Below are positions 1-12,587 of a stretch of DNA of 64,000 bases, piece after piece. A model generated the notes under the pieces. That model made no database searches. It was given only the letters and a program-made list of their open reading frames with translations, and was not told the DNA's origin. The position numbers and the translations under genes are program-made. Source of the DNA: Stentor roeselii (taxonomy: Eukaryota; Ciliophora; Heterotrichea; Heterotrichida; Stentoridae); assembly GCA_006503475.1 (NCBI GenBank), contig RSEH01000016.1, forward strand, positions 1 through 64,000, read 5' to 3'. The stretch's first letter is position 1. Every line of letters starts with the position of its first letter.

Positions 1-64
1 ACCCTAACACCCTAACACCCTAACACCCTAACACCCTAACACCCTAACACCCTAACACCCTAAC
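1..64. repeat. Telomere repeat, (ACCCTAAC)x8
   Basis: Eight perfect tandem copies of ACCCTAAC (reverse strand GTTAGGGT) form the left end of the window. Variant copies such as accgaaaac and cgaacactctaac continue to about position 97 and then fade into unique DNA. The C-rich strand reads inward 5'->3', as expected at the left end of a chromosome. The unit matches the CCCTAACA telomere known from heterotrich ciliates. Confidence 0.95.
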
Positions 65-97
65 ACCGAAAACACCCTAACCGAACACTCTAACGGA

Positions 98-1616
98 CGT
101 ACTCCTATGAAAACACTAAAACTTTATTTTCATTTTGTTTTGTCATATCTTATCACGATTTTTTTTTTATCCTACTTAAACTTGATAACACCTTTTAAGG
201 TGTTGTGTTTTTTCATTTATCAATTACAGTTTAAATATTATTTATTTATTTTAATTTTGGTTTTCGTTTTTTTTTCTCTTTTTTTTTCATTTCTTTGTAC
301 TTCTATCTTGTCCTAATTTTGAAAACCATTTTCTTCTTATTTCAATCTCTTTTTGTCAATTAATCTCAATTTTATACAAATAATTACTTTATAATTAAAT
401 CAAAAAATATAACTTTATTAAATAACTGAATTTTTTTCTAAAATTAGGGAAAAAGTATAAAGTAGCTGATAAGCACTTTAGTATAAGTATTTAATTAATA
501 AAATTAAAATCTATTGAATCATTCTATGAGAGACAAAAGGTTTTACTTAAGCACTTTTTACTAAAACTTATTAATTTGAATAAATTTCTCAATGTTCTAA
601 AGTTTTTAGTATTCTAGGATTACTTTTATGATTAGCAAGTAATTATTTAATATGTGAATTATATACCTTTGATTTCAATAATCTTAATCTATTTATGATT
701 AAATTCAAAAGTTCAGATTGGAACTATCATTAAGTCTGCTATTCAAACATAATTAAATTAGCATTCAAAAAAATTCTGCTTGTAAGTATTTTCCAAATTA
801 TAATTCTTCTTATCTACTTCGAAGCAATTATAAACTGAGTCTAGGCTTACAATACAAGCCCTTGAAGTATAGAACAACTATAAATTTATTAATTTATTTT
901 ACCTTAAATAAACATACCAAATACTTTAAAATCGCCTTGAATATTTAAGAATTACTCGATGCTTGATAAATTATCTACGAAAATACTTTCAAAGACTATT
1001 TAATATATTTTATTCAACCTTAACATAGTTGATATACTAATTATTAGACATATGCCACTATATATACTTTTTACATGATTTTTTTTATGAAGACCCAATC
1101 AAAAATCTTGAAAATGTTGATTAAAGCTGTTCTTTTATCGATGATCATGAAACTATAAGACTTTTTCTTATAACTCGTGTTTAACCTAGCATCCAATCTT
1201 GTTTTAAAGCTCTGAACAGTTTTAAAGTTGAAAATAGTTCCTTAATTATTAAGTGTTATCATTTTTCATCTTAAGAAAGGAAAAAACCGCCTATATAGGT
1301 AAATTCGAAAATTTGTTTATCACAAATATCACTGTTTATGATGCTTGTGGATGCTTTAAAGGCAGATTTCATATCACATGTTTTTCTTGATTATAGATTA
1401 TTTAAAGTTCTGGCTAACAACTTGAAGCTACTTTTGCATCATCATCCTTGAACCGAAAAAAGTTGATGCTGCCCATTTACCTTTGGATTTTTGAAATCAG
1501 TACTTGATTATTACTCTCTTTAGGGATAAGCTTCTAAAGTTATTCAGATCTAAGTCCTCTCAAATTATTCTAAGTCCTTATGATCAAGTTAATCTAATTC
1601 TAGCGTATGGTCTATA
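98..1616. other. Subtelomeric gene-free stretch
   Basis: About 1.5 kb of very AT-rich DNA with dense stops in all frames. The only frame of any length (107-316, plus) is a run of Phe, Leu and Ile from T-rich DNA and has no coding character. Somewhat less AT-rich DNA from about 1340 to 1600 may hold the promoter or 5' UTR of the next gene. I saw no repeat array or RNA gene. Confidence 0.6.
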
Positions 1617-4600
1617 ATGTTTATTCTTTTCATGGCTTTCTTCAAGTTTTCAAGATCCTTTACTAGAACATGTCCTGAATCATGGATTAACAACTCAATT
1701 TGCAATCTGGAATGCATGAGTGAGGTCAATTCATTTGATGGTGGAGACTGCGATTGGTTGTGCTCTCTCACAGGATGCAACCGAAATGCATCAGACAATA
1801 CTTGCGATCCGCAATGCAATACCACGGTTTGTGCTTTCGATTTTGGAGACTGTGGCTATTGCAGGCCAGGGTGTTCTAAAAGTGATTTTTTTGATAAAAA
1901 ATGCAATCAGAATTGCGACTTTGAAGAATGCGACTATGATAATTTTGAATGTGTAAACCGTAATTAGGGTACTTGTGCGAAAGGATGCACAACTGCTTTA
2001 AACTACAATTCCATCTGCAATAAAGAATGCAATAGAAAAGAGTGTAATTGGGATAATCGCAGATGCTCTACCTCTTGCAGTACTTATTGCATAAATTCTA
2101 AAGTTGGAGATGGTAAGTGCGATCTATCTTGTAATACAACAGAATGTAGCTTCGACGGAGGTGATTGTTACTGCTCACCAGGATGTCCTCCAACAAAATT
2201 TGGAAATGGAATGTGCGATACTTACTGCAATACCTCATCATGCTTTTACGATTATGGTGAGTGTTTCTGCGCCCCAGGATGCTCTCCAGCACTTCTTCTA
2301 AATAAAAAATGTGATCCAGTTTGTAATGTTACTAGTTGTTATTTTGATATGAATGACTGCATCTGTCCAGAAAACTGTACAGATACTTTAAGACTTGACA
2401 ATAACACCTGTGATCCTTTTTGCAACATATCAGCTTGCGCCTGGGATGATGGAAGATGCCATTGTACTCCAGGTTGTTTTCCTGAAAACATCAGCAACGG
2501 AGTTTGTAATGAAGCCTGCTTTAATTCAGGTTGTTTCTATGATGGAGGAGATTGTGATTGCAGCTTAGGCTGCTCTCCTGAAATGCAATTAAATGACAAT
2601 TGTGAAGCTGCTTGTAATAATACAAATTGCAAATTTGATAACGAAAAGTGTTTCTGTAATCCTGGATGCAACTTTAGCATGATTAATGATAAGCACTGTG
2701 ATCCAGAATGCAATAATAGTCAATGCTGGTATGATGGAGGAGACTGCAATTGTATGCCAGGATGTTTTCCTGATATGATTGGAAATAAGAAATGTGAATC
2801 TGTTTGCAATCGACGTGAATGCGATTATGATTCGATAGATTGTGAATGCTATCCTGGATGCACACATGCATTATATAATGAACCTACTTGTAACCAGGCC
2901 TGCAACTTTAAATCATGTGGTTTTCACAAAAATCTCTGTGGTGACTGCGCTTCGAACTGTTTCGATGAAAATTTAACAAATAATGTGTGTGATATAGACT
3001 GCAGAAAGTCCGTTGATTGTGATTTCGATTACAAGGATTGCTCTGATATTTATTATTACTGGCCTCACAAATGTATATTTGCTCGTGAAACCTTGGAAAA
3101 CATTCAAACCACTTCATGTCATAGGTACTTTGAATTTGCAAAAGGTTCACTGAACGCTCACATATTTATATTAGGGGGAAACTTCACATTCACAAACACA
3201 ATGTCTAACCTCTTAACAGAGATGAGCACCCTTATACTAGTAATAGAGCCCCTTTACTGCTCATCCATTTCCACAGAAGGTTGCTACGAAGACGGTGTTC
3301 GGGCCTTATTCAACCTTTCCCTTCCAATGCAAATTCTGGTAAAAGGAAGTGTAAAACTGATAAGCATAGAATTTACAAGTTTCCACCCAAATTCATCTTT
3401 TTATTCGTACTGTCCATTCATCAAAAAAGTGGGATATCTCCACTTCGACGATCGTGGAGATCAAGTCAAGAATTTCGACAGTTCTCTTTGCAATCTTAGT
3501 GCAACTATATCCTTCATACATGTTTTAAATGACAGTAAGCTTACTCTTTCAGTAACTTTTACATAGAACATCCTTTTCAAAGATATGCGATTCGAGTACA
3601 AGTCGATTTTAAACATCGAGAGTGGTGAAGTAGTTCTTCAAGAGGTGAGTTTTTTCAACATCGTTACTCGAAACACATCCTCAGTGGTTCAGATCGACCC
3701 GACCACCTGTGCCTCAGAGTTATTTAAAGTGAAATTTCACTACTCGGGCGGCTCAATCACCTTCATCAATAACGGCTTTGAAGTGATCAGCGAATACCCC
3801 TTGGCTGGCTTCCTGTCGCTCTGCAACATTGAAGACCTGATACTAGAAAACCTCCAGTTTTCAATGAACGTATTTTCTCAATCGAACTTGGTTAAAATAG
3901 TCGATTTTTACCGTTTTAAACTCGAAAATATCACTGTCGAGTTTTCGTACTCGAACTCTGATCTCCTAACTCTAAAGTTGACTAAAAACTCAGATTTTTT
4001 TGAAAAAAGCCACACTTTTTTGAACAGCCAGCATATATGGATCAAGGGGTTGACTGTAAAGACGAATATTGCGAAATCAGTGGTTATCCTGTTTTTAGAG
4101 AGCGAGTGTCGCAATGTCAAGATCGAAGACTGTAACTTTGAAAGCAATGAGGTAGAATTATCAGTTTTTCACTATAAAATCAGCAAAAGCGACTCAACAT
4201 GCATCGCAGGAGGTAAGCTCGTCGACTTGAAAGGAATAGAACAACAGGTACATGCCAGGGAGTTCTTATTCATTAACTCGAAGTTCTTTTTGTCCTTGGC
4301 TCAAGTCATGGTTTCGCTAGAAATCAAGGGGAAAATAATTATGCAGTCACTGCACTTCGAGAAAAACATGAATTTTTCGCTGCTAGTCGGGTCGTCAATC
4401 GCTTCAAAGATCCAACACTCTGGTGGATATATGAAAAAATCAGGCTTTAACGTTACCTCAACTTGCGAAAGTCTCCTCTCAGTCGATTCTGCCTTTTCCC
4501 CAGTCTTGGAAAACTCTTCTTTCATTGATAACTTCTGTGTTTTGGCTGAGTTTGTCAATACTTCTAAGTCTTTCCTGCTGAATTCGACAGATTTTTTCAA

Positions 4601-7600
4601 TAATGAAGCGATTTTACATTATCACCTTATTTATTTGCAGGTTTTCAAAGAGGGAATTGAAAATATCACGAATGGAGACTTTGTTTTTAGTCATCTGGAA
4701 TTCGCGAATAACTTGATTTCTGAAGATTCAGGAGGTATTTTAAAATTTTCCAAGCTCTCGGGGGGCAAGATTAAGCTAATTGAAGTGAATTTTGAGTCAA
4801 GTGGCTGCGCGATTTACTCAGAAGAAGTGAAATTCTTAGAACTTAGGTCAGTTTCGGTGAAATCAGGAACATCGTCAAGCGTGTCAGTCCTAAGATACTT
4901 TCCCGCAGGTGACTCAATTTTGGACTTGCTATCAGTAACAGTTGAGTCCTGCAAAAGCTCACTTATCAGAATCAATGGAAACTACCTGACTAAAATGACT
5001 TTAACCATCAGTAAGTCTTCCTTTATATCGAATAATGCCTTAGATCTGATTTTAATTGACAACCGCATCAATTTATCATCAAGTGTAGTGATTGAAAGTG
5101 ACTTCAAAGGAAATTCAGGACTTTTATTCAAAACCTCCAGTTCTGGATTCTTATCATTCAGAAATAACAAGTTTCTCTACAACTTCAACGAAATGTGCTG
5201 CATTTTTGAAGCGAAAGGTTCGATGGAACTGTTTTGGTCGAGTAACAGCTTTACATCAAACAATGGGAGTTCCTTGATATCAATTGTGAGTATGGACAAC
5301 TCGAGTGTAATCGAAAGTTATTCAAACACCTTCGAAGAAAATAAAGGTTCGGCCTTTGCGATATCCTTCGCTCTGTTGAAAGATTCGAAATCTATCTACA
5401 TCAACAACAGCCACTCTTCAGGAACAGTGCTTTTGTCAACATCGAGTTCAGTTTCCATACTGAAAAGCCTGACAATTACAGAAAACAGCGCCTCGTCTAA
5501 TGGAAATATTGTAAACTCAATCGACTCCTCTGTTTTCCTCTTCTCCTCGATTATCAAGGGAAACTCCGCGAAGGGCAAAGGAGGAGTGCTGTACAACGAC
5601 CAAAAGTCTTTCTTCTTGGTATCAGAAAGTGAATTTGAGGGTAACTCAGCGGAAGAAGGCGCTTGTATCTACTCCCACAACTCTAACAAGGAAAATCTGA
5701 TAAAATCCTCGACTTTCAAATTCAACTCAGCCACTGTTTCATCATCAGTGAGTCTTCTCGAAAGCGACTTGAAGATAGTCTCTAGTCTTTTTTATTCCAA
5801 CTCAGGCAAAATCTACGCGGGGGTATCCTCGACGTTTGACTCGAGCCTCACCATAGAAAACTCACTTTTCAACAACTCTCAAGGTGCCAGTTTGCATTCT
5901 GAGAGTAGCAAAATGGTGAAGGTCCTGAATTCGAATTTCTCGTCGAGTTCAACTGAAGGGCTCAGTTTTTTCGGCATCTTTGCAAGTCGCTTCGAATGCC
6001 ACTCATGTCACATCAGCCAGGGCAAGTCGCAAGGCTCGAGCTCAGTTTATTGTCGAGAATCGTAAGATTTACTCAGCACCTGCTCGTTTTTTTCATCAAC
6101 TTTCGAAGGTCTCAGCAACTCTTTGAACGGTGCCGTGGTCCAAGCTCAAGGTTCTCAGGTGTCTTTGAATCGATGCAGAATGGCAGGACTGGTCGGATCA
6201 GGAGTCTTTTTAGAGACAGGGTCAGAACTTGTGATGAATTTTTCAGAGATTTACAGTAAAAAATATTTAGATTCAAGTGCTTCGAACGGGGCTGGAGTCA
6301 ATTGTTTGAACTGTAAAAAAGTGAATCTTGTTTTTTCGAGTTTTTTGATGCTGGAAAGTTCTGAGAAGGGAGGGGGATGTTTTTTCGCAACAAGTGCAGA
6401 CCCGCCAGAAGTTGTCATAACAAACTCAAATTTTTCGAAGTGTTCAGCGCAGACAGGAGGCGGCTTGTTTTTATCGAATTCGAATGCCAGCATCTTCGGG
6501 TCATTCTTCTCAGAAAACACAGCCAGGCCAGGAAGTCTTGAGAAGGCAGGGCATGGAGGCGCGGTTTTCATCGAATCACCAAGTTTTTCAATTCCAGTCG
6601 AAATAAACGCGAGCTCTTTTGTGCTTAACTCGGCAAGTACCAGCGGAGGTGCGTTGCAATGGTACGACGTGTCGCCAAGTGTCGCAGGGGCCATCTTCAA
6701 AAAAAACTCAGCCTTTTACGGCCCAGACATTGGGTCCTTCCCGGACCACTTGTCGTTCAAATCAACTCGGAAACTCGAGGAGTTTGAAGCGGCCCCCGGG
6801 CAAAAGATGGTTTCTCCGATTTTAATCTACTCAGTCGACCACTACGAACAAGTCGTTTTAACTGACAACATAAGCTTAGTGTACCTATCAGTTAAAGACC
6901 CACTCAGCTTTTCCTTGGTGTCTCCGTCAAAACAAACTTCCCAGGAAGGACTTTACAAGTTTTCAGAAGTTCTCATCAAAGGAATGCCCTTGAGTCGAGT
7001 TGCTCTCGTTGTTACCAGTGACTTTTCCGAAGTTGGGAATGAGGAAAGTGATAGGCTTGAATTCGAAGTCAAGTTAAGAGATTGCTTCGCTGGGGAATCC
7101 TTGAATGATCAGAAATGCTCTCTTTGTGTCAACAATACATATAATTTGAAACCCAGGCAAACTTGTAAGAAGTGCCCTGAAGGAGCTATTTGTAACAATG
7201 GCAATCAAATCCTTTCTAAGCCTGGGTATTGGAGGAGTAAGAATGACAGTGATGTCTTTTATCAGTGTCCGAATGAAGATGCTTGTTTACTCGAGGTTCA
7301 AGGCAAGTTTGATGAAAAGTGCAAGGAAGGGTATACTGATAAGTTGTGCCAAAGTTGTGCCTCTGGCTATTTCAGGTCCTTTTTAAACGTCTGCAGCAGA
7401 TGTCTCGAGCACAGCAAGAACACTGCCTTGCTGGCAGGACTGCTCTTTGCCACAACTTTGTTCTTGGCAGGCATCACTGTTTCCAACATTAAAGGCGCCT
7501 ACGAAGACGAGTCAATAACTTCAATTTACTATAAAATCCTGATGAACTACCTACAAATCGTCAGCTTCGCCACTTCTTTAAACATGGCCTGGCCTTCATA

Positions 7601-8606
7601 TGTCAAAAAAATGTTTGAAATGCAGGGAAAATTCTCTGTGGGCTTCGACCAGGTTCTTTCAATTGATTGTTTTTTGCAGTCGAAAACGCAGCCTATCTTC
7701 GCCAAAGTCGTCATTTTGTCTTTGGTCCCCATTTTTTGCTTCTGCTTTTCAGCCTTATCTTGGGCGATCTGGCGACGGCTTAGAAAAAGTCACAACTTCA
7801 AGGAAAAGCTCATCGGTTCAGTCATCGTGCAGCTTTTTTTCTTCCAGCCCAACCAGGCTGACATGGCTTTTTCGATGCTCAACTGCTCAGAATTCACCCC
7901 TGGAAACTATTACTTGACTGAGGAGATGTCTGTAAGGTGCTGGTCTGGACAACATCTGAAGGTTACGCTTGCTTTTGCTCTCCCCAGCCTGATTATTTGG
8001 TGCATCGGAGTCCCTACATTTTTGGTCGTAATTTTAGCCAAAAACAGGTCCAAATTGGATGAGATCACCGAAAAACTCAAGTATGGATTTCTTTATAAGG
8101 GGTTCAAAACTAGTCACTTTTATTGGGAATTCATCATTATGCTCAAAAAATTCTTGATTATTTCAGCTTGTGTTTTTTTGAGGACTGTCTCGGTTTTGGC
8201 TCAAGCTCTTGTTATTTTTATTATTATACTTATATCCTATGCCTTGCAGTTAAAGCTTCAACCTTATACTATGAAAAGATTGAATGTAATGGAATTAAGA
8301 GCAATTTTAGTATCAGTTGTATCAATATACTGTGGAATCTTCTTCCTTACTGATGAATTGCCATATGAAGGTAAATTAATTATATTTGTAATGATGATTC
8401 TATCAAATTTGGCTTTTCTTTTGTATTGGGTATACTTTACTTTTGGGTATTATATAGGAGCTGCTTACATAAAGTCTATTTGCTGTAAAAAACTCTTTAA
8501 GGGTAAACTTGATACTTGGGCCACTAAAATTGTGCCAATTACTTCGGCAGATCAAGATGTTAAAGATGACTCGAAAGTTGAGCGAGATATTGTTTTTTCA
8601 TTGTAA
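1617..8606 (+). CDS. Giant surface protein: LNR (Notch) repeats, beta-helix, Cys-rich module and multi-TM C-terminus
   Basis: Four exons joined by three 15-nt introns (1953-1967, 3552-3566, 6062-6076) give a continuous 2314-aa frame. Splicing removes the only three stops, and the codons on either side join in frame. The start has a short hydrophobic leader (MFILFMAFFKFSRS), and an in-frame stop lies at 1590. Residues 24-470 hold 14 Cys-rich repeats of the Lin-12/Notch type, recognisable by CN..C.(F/Y)D.GDC. Residues 480-1800 are Ser/Asn-rich repeats with G-G and N-S periodicity, like Pmp or pectin-lyase beta-helices. Residues 1806-1905 form a Cys module with CPEGAICNNG and PGYWR. About eight or nine hydrophobic segments follow (1917-2275), then a short cytoplasmic tail. 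Family knowledge suggests a cell-surface adhesion or sensor protein; no ligand can be named. Its subtelomeric place would suit a variable surface gene, but that is inference. Confidence 0.85.
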
Positions 8607-8610
8607 ACTT

Positions 8611-8646
8611 TGATAATGATCAAGACTCAATTTGATTTTTGATCAA
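8611..8646 (+). repeat. Hairpin-forming element, copy 1 (TGATCAA/TTGATCA stem)
   Basis: Just past the stop of the giant surface-protein gene lies TGATCAA, a 15-nt spacer, then TTGATCA, which can pair as a 7-bp stem. Nearly the same ~32 nt, with one substitution and one indel in the loop, recurs at 11681-11711 downstream of a decayed Cys-rich gene. It may be a 3'-end processing or stability element; its role is inferred. Confidence 0.45.
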
Positions 8647-8756
8647 CTAGTTAAGTAAATCCTCAGTGGGATATAATAAGATTTATGGATTTTATGCATT
8701 TATAATAGTATACATCCTTCCTTCAAATTCAAAATAACTAAGCCCAGATACTAAAA

Positions 8757-10322
8757 ATGTCAAACCCACTATTCAGTCAAAGTCAGCGAAAAGTTATAAC
8801 CTTCATCGGCTGCGGGCTAATCCACCTCGTACTCTTCAATCAGGTTGTAGGAACCATTTATTGCACAGGCAACATCATGCCTTACATAGCCTCCTACATC
8901 GGCATGAAAACCGGCTACTCTCCAATGTCCTCATTTTCAGCTATCTTCTACATCTGTGTGTTTTCCTGGAGTTTTGTCTTCCAGCCTGCGATTTACTTAC
9001 AAAACCACTTAACTCCTAAAAAGTAATTCAAATTCAGAGTGATGTACGTAGGAGCTTTTATATACGTGGCAGTAGTCTTCATCACTGCAGGACTGACAAC
9101 AAGAATTCCAGTTATCATCATTTACGGAGTCATGCTCGGGGCAGGCTCAGGCCTTACTGTAAGTTTTAAGTAGTACGTCCCATCGCTAATCATTGCAATT
9201 CAGTGCTACCCTGCACATAGAGGACTGGCCACTGGCATTATTGTTGGATGCTTTGCTTTTGGATCTTTTATATTCAACTTTGTCGCCACATATATCGCGA
9301 ATCCTGATAATTTGAAACCAACTATTGAAAAATCTTTTGGAGGTGTGACTGACAAGTACTTCGAAGAGAAAATCGCGGAAAATGTTCCAAAGATGTTTAT
9401 TATTTTAGGCAGTGTCTATTCGTTTATCATCGTTTGCGCCTTGATAATGATTCAAGATATTGACTTGAAAAAATCTTTAAGTTCGACGACTCAAGATGAT
9501 GAAACTAAAAGAGAACCTCTGTTAGCTCGATACTCCCAAAACCCAACACAACTTATTGAAAAAAATATAAAAAATGATGAAAAAAATCAGGAGACCAAGA
9601 AAAATAATGAGGATCAAGAAAATAATGAAGTTTTCAACAGTCAAAACCCTTTACCTGATGAAGTCACTAACATCCCCGAAGGTCAAGAGAAAAATAATTT
9701 TGAATTAGAAGAAACTTTTCAAGGAACTTTATGGGATGCCTTGAAAACCCGCAATTTTTACCTGATTTTTTTTACCAACATGTTTGCTGGCACTGCCGGA
9801 TTTTTTGCCATTGCAAGTTTCAAGGTGATCGGACTTCAATACGGGTACAACGATACCTTTCTTACTGTTGTCGGCTCACTCGGCTCTGTCATGAACGGGT
9901 CGAATAGACCTCTGTGGGGCTTGATGTTTGATAAATTATCGTATCGAATGACTTATGTTTCACTTTGCATGATTGAAGTTATTATTTGCTTCACTTTTCC
10001 GACGATCAGCAAGTACCAGGCGCCTTTCCTTATTTGGCTATGCATTTTGTACTCTTGCTCAGGAGGAACTATAACTCAACTTGCACCGATTTCTGTGAAA
10101 CTTTATGGGAAAGACCTTGGGTTCAAAGTTTATGCTCTCTTGTTTTTGTCAAATGGTTTAGCGAGTCTTAATGTTTATTTCATACAAACTTATGTCACGC
10201 TTTATCTAGAGAGAAATAAGATATTTTATGTGATTGGAGGACTTTCTGCTTTGGGTTTGGGAATAATCTCGTTTTTTCAAGATAAAAGAGAGAGTTTTTA
10301 CCTAAGAATGAGAGTAGAGTAA
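8757..10322 (+). CDS. MFS transporter, oxalate/formate-antiporter (monocarboxylate) type
   Basis: Two 15-nt introns (9023-9037 and 9159-9173) join three exons into 511 aa. The first half holds six hydrophobic helices. Between helices 4 and 5 is the signature YVPSLIIAIQCYPAHRGLATG, close to the Y-x-P...W/CYP-x-x-RGLATG motif of OFA-like MFS carriers. A long Lys/Asn/Glu-rich cytoplasmic loop (about residues 220-310) separates it from a second six-helix half that begins near FYLIFFTNMF. The substrate cannot be read from sequence; small organic anions such as lactate, formate or oxalate are typical of the family. The gene follows the surface-protein gene on the same strand after 150 nt. Without splicing it would look like two broken fragments. 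Confidence 0.88.
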
Positions 10323-11023
10323 TCTTTATTGGTTAGAGTTAGAGAATTTGTGTTTTATTTGAATTAGGTTATCTAAATGATTATATTTTGGAATAATCAT
10401 CACGAATATTAAAAAGAGTTTCTTTTAGGGAAACTTTTTACAGTCTTTGTTGCCCTTTGTTTAGATTTTTTTATCGATATAACTCATATAGAAAAAGAAT
10501 TATTTGAAATGCCAAGAGATATCAACCAAAGATAATATTGAGTAACTTTTCAACCTTTGATCAATATCATGCCACTTATTTGATGTGGATAATTATACTG
10601 CATAAATATATTTAGGTGCAGAAATTCAATATCCTGTTTTAATTTTATCAAGTTCAATCGAAAAGAGGATGTCTTAGGGTCATACACTTATACCTTTGTA
10701 TATTACCTTCTGAATATGAATCTCTATTTCTTTTGAAATTAATTCGATAATAAATCAGCAAACAATATTTTAATATATCTTGAGTGCTTACAACCTAGAG
10801 TATTGCCATGAACTTATTTGCGAACATAAAAAAATAATATCATTAGCTATTTAGGTTTAAGGGATTAATTAAGGCATTTTAGCACGCGAATTTTACTTTA
10901 TTATTTTTTTTTAAGATTAAAATAATAAAAAAGTGTGACTAATGAAGCTACATGATTAAGTATAACTTTAATATCAAACTTAAAAAATAGCTATAGTATT
11001 AAATTATAAGAATTTGAAATAGA
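10323..11023. other. Intergenic, AT-rich
   Basis: About 700 nt of AT-rich DNA with no coding character on either strand. It contains scattered short T and A runs; no RNA gene or repeat was recognised. Confidence 0.5.
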
Positions 11024-11520
11024 ATGATATCGCTAAAATTCTTATTTTTCGTATTCAAGTCAAGCTTTACCAGAACAGTTTAAAACCTGCGAGTCTTATT
11101 CAAACCCTTGCCAACAATGCTAGTTGTTCTCCACTCGATGCACTTAATGTACTAAAGGGTATTTACTCGGTTTCGTGTGCCTGGAAAAGTGCTCTGTTAG
11201 AACTTATCCTCTTGGAAAGATTTGCTTGGCCTGCATTATGCCTTGCAAGAAGAGTGAATCAAAAATGTATTATTTCCTGTCCTTATACATAGATTTCAGT
11301 GTCTGGAGTTTATTTCGTGTGAAATGCTTGACATGCAACTCAAGCCCAAATATTTGTACTTCATTTATGCAGGGCATTATTTGTTCAAGTCACCTTGTTC
11401 TGAGAGCTGTCTGAAAGGCACATTTGCCGAAAACTCCGTTTGTAAGTCTTGCTCTTCGAACTGCCTCACTTGCGAAGGATATAGCTCGTTGTCCTCTTGA
11501 TGCCTGTTAGGGAGGGTGTT
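11024..11520 (+). pseudogene. Decayed Cys-rich (furin-like/growth-factor-receptor type) surface-protein gene
   Basis: The frame starts at ATG 11024 with a hydrophobic leader ending FKSSFTRT, very like FSRSFTRT in the giant gene at 1617. A frameshift then leads into a Cys-rich reading, FKTCESYSNPCQQC, with an in-frame TAG (about 11130) and TAA (about 11154). It continues as CTKGYLLGFVCLEKC and ICLACIMPC. A second frame change near 11365 leads into CSESCLKGTFAENSVC and CSSNCLTCEGYSS, followed by TGA. Cys spacing fits extracellular furin-like or leishmanolysin-associated Cys repeats common in ciliate surface antigens. No set of 15-nt GT-AG introns that I could find restores the frame, so this looks like a truncated relic of a subtelomeric surface-gene family. 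Confidence 0.65.
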
Positions 11521-12587
11521 AGATTCATCTTCATGTATATCAAATACTTTATCGCTTTAGGTCAGAAATAATTAACTCCATTTTCAATCGAATTTGCATA
11601 GCGACTAGAAAAAGTTATTCGGTATTAAATTTAATGAATTTGATTTTGAGTCATAGAAGCATTGAAAAATACTAAAAAATAATGATCAAGACTAATTTGG
11701 TTTTTGATCAATATTGACATGAATATATGATTATAGCTGAGTTCTTTTTGATTTTTACTATCTTAAATTTGATTTCCAGTATAAATTTTGGTGCTTTACG
11801 CCACAAATTAAAGAATTCAAGGATTCCTATAGTTTTAAATTATTCATTAAAATATGACTCAAAAGTTACTTGCTTATAGGCATATATGCTTTTATCTGTT
11901 TTAAGTAATTATTATGCAGAATATTGAGATTAAAGTTTCATTCAATTTTTAATAAAATCGGATCAGTTTTTTCCTTTAATTGTTTATTGGTAATTCTATG
12001 TAAATTGTACTAAATCCAAATATTGGAGATTATTGAAATCGAAGATAATAATTTTCAAATAACATCTCAATTTTTATACTTTGAAATAATCCACAAAATC
12101 TAAATAATTTCTCTAGTATTATTTGATTTTCGAATTTTGTAGTCAAATGATTAATTTATGAACCCGCTTTTCAATAATTTTTATTCCTATTCAATCTCAT
12201 TTTCTCTAAAAGTCTTAAGAAATTAATTAGTGAAAATTTTGATTCAATTCACTGGTTGAAATACTTCGATGAATATTATAATAATCTTTAAATATCAAAA
12301 CAAATCGAATAATACTATATATTTCACTTTAATCTAAAATAATTTTATCGTATTCCTGTTCTTATTTGCTTTGCAATATCTTCTGATTGTTTTGCAAAGA
12401 TATTTTCCAGATCCTAAAAGTAAATTAAAACTCAGCCGGAAGGTTTAAATACCTCGATCAATCTTTAACCTTTTTCATTGTTATATATACCAAAACAGAT
12501 CAATAATTGAAGACTTCATTAACCCTGAAATGAATTGTTTATCGATATTAAAACAATAATTAGTTCTAAAATAACTGATTATTCTAA
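11521..12587. other. Intergenic, AT-rich
   Basis: About 1.07 kb with no supported gene. It contains the second hairpin element (11681-11711) and otherwise AT-rich DNA with dense stops. Confidence 0.5.
11681..11711 (+). repeat. Hairpin-forming element, copy 2
   Basis: The sequence TGATCAA, 14-nt loop, TTGATCA is the second copy of the element at 8611-8646. The arms are identical, and the loop differs by one base and one deletion. It lies about 160 nt beyond the decayed Cys-rich gene, so both copies sit downstream of related surface-type genes. Confidence 0.4.

Noticed and set aside
107-316. 69-codon plus-strand frame next to the telomere
   Set aside because: Its protein is almost all Phe, Leu, Ile, Tyr and Ser from T-rich DNA and lacks any coding signature.
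3585-6065. Reading the LNR/beta-helix/TM frames as three or four separate genes
   Set aside because: Each break is a 15-nt GTAA...AG intron with A at position 10, and domain content continues across every junction.
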